DNA from: Sphingobacteriales bacterium
Lineage (GTDB): Bacteria; Bacteroidota; Bacteroidia; Chitinophagales; JADIYW01
Assembly: GCA_016721245.1 (NCBI GenBank)
Contig: JADKIQ010000006.1
Location: 22,640-86,639 of the forward strand
Reading direction: 5' to 3'
Length of the DNA: 64,000 nucleotides
The notes beneath the pieces are model-generated. The model ran no database searches and was not told where the DNA came from. It was given only the letters and a program-made list of their open reading frames with translations. Positions 34,486 through 41,102 of the stretch are shown here, in pieces (position 1 is the stretch's first letter; the number at the start of each line of letters is the position of its first letter). Position numbers and translations under genes: made by a program.

Positions 34486-35304
34486 ATGAATAGAAAACAA
34501 CTTATTCAGCAAATCAACAAAAAGAAATCTTATTTGTGTGTTGGTTTGGATACGGATATCACCAAAATTCCTTCTCACTTATTAAAATACAAAAATCCCG
34601 TTTTAGAATTCAATAAACAAATTATTGATGCCACGCACGATTTGTGTGTTGCCTATAAGCCTAATATTGCCTTCTACGAACAATACGGCGCCAAAGGCTG
34701 GGAAACACTGGAGAAAACAGTAAACCATATTCCTGCAAATATCTTTAAAATTGCCGATGCTAAACGCGGTGATATCGGCAATACCTCCAACATGTATGCA
34801 AAGGCATTTTTTGAAACGATGCCTTTCGATTCCATTACAGTGGCACCTTACATGGGCGAAGATTCCATCAAGCCGTTTCTGGAATTTAAAGACAAATGGG
34901 TGATTATTTTAGGCCTGACTTCCAATAAAGGCGCGCAGGATTTTCAGTTTCTGAAATCCAATAAAAAGCCCTTGTTCCAAAACGTAATTGAAAAATGTAT
35001 GCAGTACGGAACGGCTGATAATACTATGTTTGTTATCGGTGCAACGAAAGAAGCTTACTTTGAAGAAATACGCAAATTTTGTCCTGATCATTTCTTCCTC
35101 GTACCGGGAGTAGGTGCGCAAGGCGGCGATTTGCAGAAATTATCACAATACGGCATGAATAAAGATTGCGGCTTACTCGTAAACGCTACCCGCAGTATCA
35201 TTTATGCCTCCAACGGAAAAGACTTCGCCGAGAAAGCAAGAGAAGAAGCATTGCGTATGCAAAATGAGATGAAGTTATATTTGAAATTTTACAAACAGAA
35301 ATAA
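34486..35304 (+). CDS. pyrF: Orotidine 5'-phosphate decarboxylase, type 2
   Basis: Last step of UMP synthesis. The 272-residue protein is the longer type 2 form. LCVGLDTDITKIP near the start binds the phosphate side, and the catalytic Lys/Asp set lies in IADAKRGDIGNTS. The C-terminal ATRSIIYAS closes the phosphate site. Start ATG is one base after the Nfu stop. Confidence 0.94.
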   Translation: MNRKQLIQQINKKKSYLCVGLDTDITKIPSHLLKYKNPVLEFNKQIIDATHDLCVAYKPNIAFYEQYGAKGWETLEKTVNHIPANIFKIADAKRGDIGNTSNMYAKAFFETMPFDSITVAPYMGEDSIKPFLEFKDKWVIILGLTSNKGAQDFQFLKSNKKPLFQNVIEKCMQYGTADNTMFVIGATKEAYFEEIRKFCPDHFFLVPGVGAQGGDLQKLSQYGMNKDCGLLVNATRSIIYASNGKDFAEKAREEALRMQNEMKLYLKFYKQK

Positions 35305-35315
35305 ATATTTAGTTG

Positions 35316-35323
35316 TAAATTTG
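35316..35323 (+). promoter_or_regulatory. TAnnTTTG promoter box before the first small ORF
   Basis: TAAATTTG matches the Bacteroidota -7 element exactly. The next ATG (35328) begins only four bases later, so a transcript from here would be leaderless or nearly so. Confidence 0.55.
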
Positions 35324-35327
35324 CTTT

Positions 35328-35423
35328 ATGAACAGGAATCATATAGTCATTTACGACATCTGCAAATACTGCTATTATTCTTTAGTAGTGGCAGTTAACC
35401 GAGTTATTAAAAGATTGAAATAG
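35328..35423 (+). CDS. Small ORF with Cys/Tyr cluster (possible second leader peptide)
   Basis: A 31-codon frame, MNRNHIVIYDICKYCYYS..., ending VIKRLK. It has the cluster CKYCYY at residues 12-17 and lies between pyrF and the polycysteine leader. Like that leader it starts four to five bases after a TAnnTTTG box. No terminator hairpin was seen between it and the next leader. It may be a regulatory peptide for the downstream cysteine operon or chance; coding status unproven. Confidence 0.3.
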   Translation: MNRNHIVIYDICKYCYYSLVVAVNRVIKRLK

Positions 35424-35478
35424 TAGTTCAGATTAATGCTCACAACAATTATTTAAAACAAAAGTCGATAAACCTTGT

Positions 35479-35486
35479 TATATTTG
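35479..35486 (+). promoter_or_regulatory. TAnnTTTG promoter box of the cysteine operon
   Basis: TATATTTG matches the Bacteroidota -7 box. Transcription would be expected to start about 4-6 bases downstream, at 35490-35492, coinciding with the leader ATG. A -33 TTTG box is not clear; TTTA occurs at 35452-35455. Confidence 0.6.
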
Positions 35487-35491
35487 TAATA

Positions 35492-35560
35492 ATGAAAGCT
35501 ATGTATAATGTACTTAATGCAGCATGTTGTTGCTGTTGTCTTACCCGAGTGGTGAGTTAG
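35492..35560 (+). CDS. Polycysteine leader peptide
   Basis: A 22-codon frame: MKAMYNVLNAA, then five Cys codons in a row (TGT TGT TGC TGT TGT, 35525-35539), then LTRVVS and TAG. It lies in front of cysM-mec-cysO-moeZ and just upstream of a hairpin terminator. Its last codons form one arm of alternative RNA stems. The run of the pathway's end-product codons is the hallmark of an amino-acid attenuation leader. No Shine-Dalgarno site is possible if transcription starts at the predicted site, so translation would be leaderless. Confidence 0.8.
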   Translation: MKAMYNVLNAACCCCCLTRVVS

Positions 35561-35634
35561 TATGTTATGTTATAAAACGAAATAAAGTAGAATATCATAT
35601 AAGAAAGCCTCACCATACCGGTGAGGTTTTTTTA
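35540..35634 (+). promoter_or_regulatory. Cysteine attenuator: alternative hairpins
   Basis: Four segments can be paired. Segment 1, CTTACC (35540-35545), directly after the Cys codons, pairs with segment 2, GGTGAG (35551-35556). Segment 2, as TGGTGAG (35550-35556), is also perfectly complementary to CTCACCA (35609-35615), which overlaps segment 3, CCTCACC (35608-35614). Segment 3 pairs with segment 4, GGTGAGG (35620-35626), to give the terminator. A ribosome stalled on the Cys codons would cover segment 1, release segment 2 to pair with 3, and prevent termination. This is the trp/his-type logic applied to cysteine; it is inferred, not measured. Confidence 0.75.
35604..35634 (+). terminator. 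Attenuator terminator upstream of cysM
   Basis: CCTCACC (35608-35614) and GGTGAGG (35620-35626) form a 7-bp GC-rich stem with a five-base loop, followed directly by seven T. It lies 77 bp before the cysM start, in the operon leader and not at a gene end. Confidence 0.85.
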
Positions 35635-35657
35635 TGTAGGTCATTGTGAATTGTAAA

Positions 35658-35684
35658 CGTCATTGCGAGGCACGAAGCAATCTG
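35658..35684. repeat. Palindromic intergenic repeat (REP-like), half copy
   Basis: GTCATTGCGAGG-C-ACGAAGCAATCT repeats the left half of the palindrome at 18850-18913 (one base different), without the right half. It lies between the attenuator terminator and the cysM start. Confidence 0.7.
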
Positions 35685-35710
35685 TTCAATAAAAAATAAA
35701 TAAAAACAAA

Positions 35711-36643
35711 ATGCAAACAGCAATTATAAATAACCAGTTTTTAGAAAAACTCCGCCAATTAGAAAAATTTGTCGGCAATACACCTTTGTATCCGATAACC
35801 CGATTGAATACCAAACCAAACGTAAAAATTTACGCTAAACTGGAATGGCAGCAGCTTTCTAATTCTGTAAAAGCACGTGCAGCGTTTAATATCATCAAAC
35901 AGGCCGTATTGAACGGAGACATCCATGAACAGAAAGGATTAATAGATGCTTCCAGTGGCAATACAGCAGTAGCTTACGCAACAATTGGTGCAAAGCTAGG
36001 TATTCCCGTTACTTTATGTGTGCCGGAAAATGCATCGGCAGCTAAGAAAAATGCGTTGCAAGCATTAGGTGCAACCATTATTTATACCTCCCGATTTGGC
36101 GGCACGGATGAAGCACAGCAGAAAGCAAATGAATTAAGTCTGGAAAATCCTTTGCAATATTTTTATACCAATCAGTACGCAAATGAAAATAACTGGAAGG
36201 CGCATTACAACGGCACTGCCCAAGAAATATGGAATCAGACGAAAGAAAAAGTAACGCATTTCATTGCAGGCCTGGGAACAACCGGCACTTTTGTCGGCAC
36301 CAGCAGAAAATTAAAAGAATTAAATAAGGAGATTCAAACCATTTCCCTGCAACCCAATTCAGCCATGCACGGACTGGAAGGCTGGAAGCACCTGGAAAGT
36401 GCCATTGTGCCGAAAATTTATGACGATACCATTGCAGATGAAAACCGCTTTGTAGATACGTATGAAGCCTTTGATTTAATTAAAGACGCTGCAAAATTTG
36501 AAGGCCTGTTGTTGAGTCCTTCCGCAGCGGCCAATTTACTGGGAGCCTTGCAACTGGCAGAAGAAATTGAAGAAGGAGTTATCGTCACCACCTTCGCCGA
36601 CCACGCCAGCAACTATCCCGAAATACTGGAAACGATTTTATAA
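35711..36643 (+). CDS. cysM: Cysteine synthase (CysM-type, PLP-dependent)
   Basis: A 310-residue fold-type II PLP enzyme. PLP lysine: Lys54 in SNSVKARAAF. The SSGNT loop (81-85) binds the amino-acid carboxylate and GLGTTG (187-192) holds the PLP phosphate. Members of this family join sulfide or a thiocarboxylated carrier to O-acetyl- or O-phosphoserine. The linkage to mec, cysO and moeZ genes strongly suggests that the sulfur donor here is the CysO-like thiocarboxylate, as in mycobacteria. It is the first gene of the attenuator-controlled operon. Confidence 0.9.
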   Translation: MQTAIINNQFLEKLRQLEKFVGNTPLYPITRLNTKPNVKIYAKLEWQQLSNSVKARAAFNIIKQAVLNGDIHEQKGLIDASSGNTAVAYATIGAKLGIPVTLCVPENASAAKKNALQALGATIIYTSRFGGTDEAQQKANELSLENPLQYFYTNQYANENNWKAHYNGTAQEIWNQTKEKVTHFIAGLGTTGTFVGTSRKLKELNKEIQTISLQPNSAMHGLEGWKHLESAIVPKIYDDTIADENRFVDTYEAFDLIKDAAKFEGLLLSPSAAANLLGALQLAEEIEEGVIVTTFADHASNYPEILETIL

Positions 36644-36697
36644 GATTAAAAAAATACACAAAGTAAAATGGAAATCCATAAATAATTGACAGACCGT

Positions 36698-36732
36698 GTT
36701 TCCCCTCTTGAGAGGGGATTAAGGGGTGTGTA
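36698..36732. repeat. CCCCTC/GAGGGG intergenic palindrome
   Basis: TCCCCTCTTGAGAGGGGA, a near-perfect short palindrome, followed by TTAAGGGGTGTGT. Sequences of this type recur in Bacteroidota intergenic DNA. It sits between cysM and mec and, without a T run, is unlikely to terminate fully. Confidence 0.55.
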
Positions 36733-36750
36733 AAAATGCATAACAAACAA

Positions 36751-37176
36751 ATGAAACTAACAATAAGCAAAAGTGCAAACGAAATCATGCAGCAACACGC
36801 CATCGAATTATTCCCCGACGAATGCTGCGGATTCTTATACGGCCATGAAACCGAGGAAGTCAGAACCATAGAACTGGCCGTTCCGGTAGTAAATTCTAAA
36901 GACGGCGACAAGAAGAGACGCTTCGAAATTTCTCCGCTCGATTATATGAAAGCGGAACAATGTGCTTTGCAAAACAACATCGGTTTGTTGGGTGTTTATC
37001 ATTCACATCCGCAACATCCGGCCATTGCCTCGGAGCACGATTTGAAACAAGCCATGCCCTACTTTTCTTACGTCATCTTATCCGTGATGGATGCAACAAT
37101 AGCCGACATCAAAAGCTGGAAACTCAATGAAGAAAACACCATCTTTCTTGAAGAAGAAATTTCAAATGAACAATGA
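36751..37176 (+). CDS. M67/JAMM metallopeptidase, Mec-like
   Basis: A 141-residue JAMM protease if started at 36751 (MKLTISKSAN), preferred over ATG 36736 because it matches the family start. The zinc site is complete: Glu24 in PDECCGF, His84 and His86 in HSHP, Ser94 and Asp97. The mycobacterial homologue Mec releases cysteine from the CysO-cysteine adduct by cutting after the terminal Gly-Gly. In this operon it could also trim the C-terminal tail of the CysO-like protein. Confidence 0.88.
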   Translation: MKLTISKSANEIMQQHAIELFPDECCGFLYGHETEEVRTIELAVPVVNSKDGDKKRRFEISPLDYMKAEQCALQNNIGLLGVYHSHPQHPAIASEHDLKQAMPYFSYVILSVMDATIADIKSWKLNEENTIFLEEEISNEQ

Positions 37177-37230
37177 ACGATTAACAATTAAAATACTTAT
37201 CACTTATTACTTACCACTTAATACTAACAC
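37164..37230 (+). repeat. Heptad tract between mec and cysO
   Basis: Nine 7-mers in register (from AAATGAA and CAATGAA inside the mec 3' end, through CGATTAA, CAATTAA, AATACTT, ATCACTT, ATTACTT, ACCACTT, AATACTA) end four bases before the cysO ATG. The longest such tract in the window; it overlaps the last codons of mec. Confidence 0.8.
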
Positions 37231-37533
37231 ATGGCACAACTCATCATTCCAACACCTTTACGCAAGTACACCGAAAACGCAGCGACGTTCAACACCGACA
37301 GTATCACTATAGAACAAGCTATAGAAGAACTGACCACAGAATATCCTGATGTAAAACAACACCTCTTAGACGGCAGCGGCAAAATCCGTAGCTTTATAAA
37401 AGTATTTGTGGGTGAAGAAGATATCCGTTCACTCGCCGGCGAGCAAACAGAATTAAAAGATTCAGACGTCGTAAGCATTGTTCCTGCCATTGCCGGAGGA
37501 ACTTACGACTTATTACTCACGACTCACGACTAA
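37231..37533 (+). CDS. CysO-like sulfur carrier (ThiS/MoaD family) with C-terminal extension
   Basis: A 100-residue ubiquitin-fold sulfur carrier. The body (LIIPTPLRKYTENAATF, ...KVFVGEEDIRSL...) matches the MoaD/CysO type. The functional C-terminus Gly89-Gly90 in PAIAGG is not terminal: ten more residues (TYDLLLTTHD) follow, encoded by a 7-bp-periodic tract that runs to the next start codon. Carriers must end in Gly-Gly to be adenylated, so the tail would have to be removed, perhaps by the adjacent JAMM protease. Confidence 0.85.
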   Translation: MAQLIIPTPLRKYTENAATFNTDSITIEQAIEELTTEYPDVKQHLLDGSGKIRSFIKVFVGEEDIRSLAGEQTELKDSDVVSIVPAIAGGTYDLLLTTHD

Positions 37534-37536
37534 CAT
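37502..37536 (+). repeat. Heptad tract over the cysO 3' end
   Basis: Five 7-mers (CTTACGA, CTTATTA, CTCACGA, CTCACGA, CTAACAT) start two bases after the Gly-Gly codons of the sulfur carrier and end exactly at the moeZ start codon. Confidence 0.85.
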
Positions 37537-38679
37537 ATGCAAGAAATACACTTATCCAAAGAAGAACTCGCGAGATACTCGCGACATATCATCATACCTG
37601 AGTTCAACATCGAAGGACAAAAAAAACTGAAAGCTGCAAAAGTTTTAGTAATAGGCACCGGCGGTTTAGGCAGTCCGATGCTGTTGTATCTTGCAGCAGC
37701 AGGCGTAGGCACCATCGGCATCGTGGATTTTGATGTGGTAGACGACAGCAACCTGCAACGCCAGGTATTGTACAGCGTGAAAGATGTGGGCCGCCCTAAA
37801 GTGGAGGCTGCCAAAGAACGTATTTTGGGATTGAATCCGCATATTAATGTCATCGCCTACAACGAACATTTGTCGAGCAAAAATGCCTTGGATATTTTTA
37901 AAGATTACGATGTGGTGGCGGACGGAACGGATAATTTTCCGACGAGGTATTTAGTGAACGATGCCTGCGTGCTCACCGGCATTCCGAATGTGTATGCGTC
38001 CATCTTTCGTTTCGACGGACAGGTGTCGGTGTTCAATTACAACAACGGACCGAACTACCGCGATTTATATCCGGAGCCGCCGCCGCCGGGCCTGGTGCCG
38101 AGCTGTGCGGAAGGCGGTGTACTCGGCGTGCTGCCCGGTATCATTGGCAGTTTGCAGGCCAACGAAGTCATTAAAGTGATTACCGGTATTGGTGAAACAT
38201 TAAGCGGACGTTTGTTTGCGTTTGATGCGTTGAATTTTTCAACCAAGATTTTTAAAATAGGAAAAGATAAAAGCAATCCGTTGACGGGCGAGAACGCGAC
38301 GATAAAAGAACTGATCGATTATCAGCAGTTTTGCGGCATTGTACCTGAGCAGAAACAGGAAGGCCTGAAAGAAATTACGGTGCAGGAACTGAAACAAAAG
38401 TTCGACAGCAAAGAAGATTTTCAATTAATAGATGTGCGCGAGAAACACGAATACGATTTTGTAAACCTCGGCGGAGAATTGATTCCTTTGAACACTGTTT
38501 TGGATAATGTAAATAAATTTTCCAGAGACAAACCCGTGGTGGTACATTGCAAAGGCGGTGTGCGCAGCGCGAAAGCCATACAGGCACTGGAAGAAAAAGG
38601 CTTCACCAATTTATATAACCTGAAAGGCGGCATTGTAGCGTATGCCAAAGAAGTGGATGAAAGTTTGCCGGTGTATTAA
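37537..38679 (+). CDS. MoeZ-like adenylyltransferase/sulfurtransferase (ThiF domain and rhodanese)
   Basis: A 380-residue two-domain protein. The N-terminal ThiF/MoeB domain has the nucleotide loop GTGGLG (40-45), DFDVVDDSNLQRQ and the catalytic Cys190 in PSCAEGG; the zinc CxxC pairs of MoeB are absent, as in mycobacterial MoeZ. The C-terminal rhodanese domain has Cys338 in HCKGGVRSAK. Such proteins adenylate the Gly-Gly end of a sulfur carrier and load sulfur from the rhodanese persulfide. It completes the operon. Confidence 0.92.
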   Translation: MQEIHLSKEELARYSRHIIIPEFNIEGQKKLKAAKVLVIGTGGLGSPMLLYLAAAGVGTIGIVDFDVVDDSNLQRQVLYSVKDVGRPKVEAAKERILGLNPHINVIAYNEHLSSKNALDIFKDYDVVADGTDNFPTRYLVNDACVLTGIPNVYASIFRFDGQVSVFNYNNGPNYRDLYPEPPPPGLVPSCAEGGVLGVLPGIIGSLQANEVIKVITGIGETLSGRLFAFDALNFSTKIFKIGKDKSNPLTGENATIKELIDYQQFCGIVPEQKQEGLKEITVQELKQKFDSKEDFQLIDVREKHEYDFVNLGGELIPLNTVLDNVNKFSRDKPVVVHCKGGVRSAKAIQALEEKGFTNLYNLKGGIVAYAKEVDESLPVY

Positions 38680-38708
38680 TTTTCTTCAGGCTTCATTAGG
38701 GATAGTGG

Positions 38709-38732
38709 TTGACAGGAGATAACTCCTGTCAA
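38709..38732. repeat. Perfect hairpin after moeZ
   Basis: TTGACAGGAG and CTCCTGTCAA form a perfect 10-bp stem around ATAA, 30 bp after the moeZ stop. No T run follows, so it may be a REP-type element or processing signal and not a standard terminator. Confidence 0.6.
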
Positions 38733-38794
38733 GGGAAGGGACTTAGTAGGGCGGATAACTTTACACTATATAATAGTATGTTAACACGAGTTAA

Positions 38795-38802
38795 TAATTT
38801 TG
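38795..38802 (+). promoter_or_regulatory. Possible TAnnTTTG promoter box of the candidate RNA
   Basis: TAATTTTG matches the -7 consensus; the -33 box is unclear. It lies in a gene-free region about 340 bp before a terminator. Confidence 0.35.
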
Positions 38803-38806
38803 TTTT

Positions 38807-39172
38807 TAAGTTTGAAACTTACTTCCTATTCGCGATAAGAAGTGAATAACTAAAATAAAGCTGTAGTGCGCATACAGCGATTGAAAATTAAATTTTAAAG
38901 CGTATGGCATAAGAAAGACGAAAAGAAAGGGAAATGCCAGTATGATAGAAGCAGTAAAGTGCATAGGTTATAGTCTTATTGCAAACTGGCTTTATTATCA
39001 CTTACCACAAGTATTTTATTGTTTATACTTGTTAAGTAAGATACTGACAGGCTCTTAGGAAGATTTTATGGAAAACAATACTTAGAAAGAAATAGTAAGT
39101 ATCAGATTCTAGATAGATACAAAGTTATAAAACGTTTTTGGTCGTACCTCGCAAGTACGACCTTTATTTTTT
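38807..39172 (+). ncRNA. Candidate structured non-coding RNA
   Basis: The stretch from 38680 to 39242 contains no plausible gene yet has a promoter-like box at 38795 and ends in a clear terminator. Local hairpins in order: CTTCCTAT/ATAAGAAG with one mismatch; GCTGTA/TACAGC; TGGCAT/ATGCCA around a 23-base purine-rich loop; ACAAGTAT/ATACTTGT; and GATACT facing AGTATC. It does not match tmRNA, RNase P, SRP RNA or riboswitches that I can recognise by eye. 6S RNA cannot be excluded. Confidence 0.35.
39140..39172 (+). terminator. Terminator of the candidate RNA
   Basis: GGTCGTAC (39140-39147) and GTACGACC (39155-39162) form a perfect stem with a seven-base loop, followed by TTTATTTTTT. The orientation is plus-strand only; on the minus strand the hairpin is followed by A residues, so it does not serve the AIPR gene. 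Confidence 0.88.
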
Positions 39173-39242
39173 CCACACCATTGTTGGTATGCAGCTAAGC
39201 AATTTGCGTGACGTATCAAGAAGATTGAGGATGTTTTATTTG

Positions 39243-40901
39243 TTAAATTTTTTCCTCAAATTCTAAATCTATTAAATCCTTTATTTCGTTACCCTTAAAT
39301 AAATTATTCATTGAAAATTTAGTTTTTAATTCAGTTTGCTTTTGTTGAATTATTTTTTCCATCAAAGTATAGGAAGACTCAAAACTTGAGTTAAAATGTT
39401 GAATTATTTGCTCGCTAGGTATTTTTTCGTTTAAGATATTTTTGTTATACAATTTCATAGCATAAATAATAGAATATAAAGCATTTTGCAAAATAACTTT
39501 ATCTTTTTTGTTTTGATTAAAAATATATTTTGAAACTTCGTAGCATCTATATAATTTTTGACATATTTCCTCATTTATTGATGTATTAAAGACCAAATCG
39601 TAATATTTCTTGAAAATACTTGCTTTGCTGGTTTTTGCTTTAGCTGGATCATCATAATATAAAGAAGCAAAGATTTGCAAAAGAAATTCATTTGTAATTA
39701 TATCGTCAAAAAATGTGATTTCTTCCCCAAGTTTAGTTATAAGACCTACTCCGTATTTTGCTAAATAATTTTTTGCAAATTCTTGAGCATTATCATTAGC
39801 TTTTAAATCTACATTACTGATTGGGTTTTGTGAATTCGTTGCTTTTGCAATTTTAATTGAATATTCAATTGGAGACTTATAGAATCGTACTATGATTTTT
39901 GCTTTCTCAAATTGGTCTCTATATTCTTCGTATTTTGCTAAATATAAATAATACAATGTTGCTATTGTTTGTCCACCATTGACTATGCTTGGTTTTGTCA
40001 TACTAACCTTGTTAGATGGATGTCCTGTATGATTAATACTATAATCATTACAAATGATTGTAATACCATTATTTAAAAAACAAAAACGAATTGGGTCATC
40101 AATAAAACTTTGTTTTATTTCTTTATTTACCGTACTGTTTTTAATTAAAAATCTAACATTTTTGTTCAATAATAATCTTTCGCCTGAATTCTGATAAAAT
40201 TTCATAAGTTCGTATATTGAACATGAAGCAACCCTGCCGGAAAATAATTCATCATCAATTTGAAAAATGCTATCAGTTTTGTCATTATCATCTTTGAGAT
40301 TTATCATTAAGTCTCCAGAATCAATTGTTTGCGTAAATCCAAATTGAGTAGCGTCAACAAAAACAGGAAAAATATTTGATTCGTAGCATTCTAAAACTTC
40401 ATTTAGCTTTTTATGTCCATCATGAATGATTCCATTGGTGGCAAAAAACAATTTTATAGTAACAGGGGGAAAATCATTTTCTTTCAATAAATTTCTATAA
40501 TCACTCATTTTTTTTAAAAGAGCATCATTTGTAGTTTGAAAATTTTCACCATTTAAGAATTTTTTACAACTTGAAATGCAAAGTTTTATTTCATCTTCAC
40601 TGAAAGTACTTGTGTCACCGTCTTTTAATTTATATTTGGATTGAATTATTGTAAGTTCAGAAAGATCACTTTCGTCATCAGTAAAATAAAATGCATCAAT
40701 TTTGTTATCTCCACCACCATCAGTTAGAAAATCAAATGATGTATTTTGGTTGAGTTTTTGATATTCCATTAAAATTGACATACTCAACCCCATTGAATAT
40801 TTTTTCTCATTGCTTTCATCTTTTCTTATTGAATTTTCAATAAATACTTTATTCTTATCAATTAAAGTTCTTAATTTATTTAACTGTGTTTTATTTATCA
40901 T
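39243..40901 (-). CDS. AIPR-family abortive-infection nuclease
   Basis: A 552-residue protein of the AIPR (abortive infection phage resistance) family. The core carries LNNGIT (276-281) and VNGGQT (307-312), the family's central motifs. The N-terminal part looks like a PD-(D/E)xK/Mrr-type nuclease: Asp69 in NKIDAFYF and Gln87-x-Lys89 in IIQSKYK. It stands alone, is strongly AT-rich and is probably a horizontally gained phage-defence gene. It faces the candidate RNA tail to tail. Confidence 0.85.
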   Translation of the reverse strand: MINKTQLNKLRTLIDKNKVFIENSIRKDESNEKKYSMGLSMSILMEYQKLNQNTSFDFLTDGGGDNKIDAFYFTDDESDLSELTIIQSKYKLKDGDTSTFSEDEIKLCISSCKKFLNGENFQTTNDALLKKMSDYRNLLKENDFPPVTIKLFFATNGIIHDGHKKLNEVLECYESNIFPVFVDATQFGFTQTIDSGDLMINLKDDNDKTDSIFQIDDELFSGRVASCSIYELMKFYQNSGERLLLNKNVRFLIKNSTVNKEIKQSFIDDPIRFCFLNNGITIICNDYSINHTGHPSNKVSMTKPSIVNGGQTIATLYYLYLAKYEEYRDQFEKAKIIVRFYKSPIEYSIKIAKATNSQNPISNVDLKANDNAQEFAKNYLAKYGVGLITKLGEEITFFDDIITNEFLLQIFASLYYDDPAKAKTSKASIFKKYYDLVFNTSINEEICQKLYRCYEVSKYIFNQNKKDKVILQNALYSIIYAMKLYNKNILNEKIPSEQIIQHFNSSFESSYTLMEKIIQQKQTELKTKFSMNNLFKGNEIKDLIDLEFEEKI

Positions 40902-40924
40902 CTTAAATGAATGTTTTTTATATT

Positions 40925-40932
40925 CAAATATA
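40925..40932 (-). promoter_or_regulatory. TAnnTTTG promoter box of the AIPR gene
   Basis: On the minus strand TATATTTG lies about 24 bp upstream of the AIPR start codon, a good match to the Bacteroidota -7 element. Confidence 0.5.
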
Positions 40933-41004
40933 GCTTTTTAATATTATAAATCCATGCCGTGGTTAATTTCTCCTAAAATGTCTAAAGGATTACCAAAATG
41001 TTTA

Positions 41005-41012
41005 TAAATTTG
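41005..41012 (+). promoter_or_regulatory. TAnnTTTG promoter box of the oxidoreductase operon
   Basis: TAAATTTG, an exact match, lies about 34 bp before the ATG at 41046, which is in frame with the following gene except for one TAG at 41100. Confidence 0.5.
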
Positions 41013-41102
41013 TATCAGAAATCGTTCAGTGTATGCTTAAATTTGATGCACAATTTTAAACGAGAGGCTACATTGCCCGTAAATGATAGAAAAACAGAAT
41101 AG

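Noticed and set aside
35328..35423. SAM or other sulfur riboswitch upstream of cysM
   Set aside because: No recognisable riboswitch core by eye; the codon-based attenuator explains the terminator and alternative stem better.
37164..37230. Heptad tracts considered as a CRISPR array
   Set aside because: Period is 7 bp, without spacers, and units are degenerate.
38709..38732. Hairpin after moeZ as a standard terminator
   Set aside because: Perfect stem but no T run; kept as a repeat or processing element instead.
41100..41102. TAG as pyrrolysine or other genetic recoding
   Set aside because: No pylT/pylS-like genes or recoding element seen, and TAG ends many other genes in the window (for example the polycysteine leader, GlcG-like gene and M23 gene). 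Simple mutation or error is more likely.
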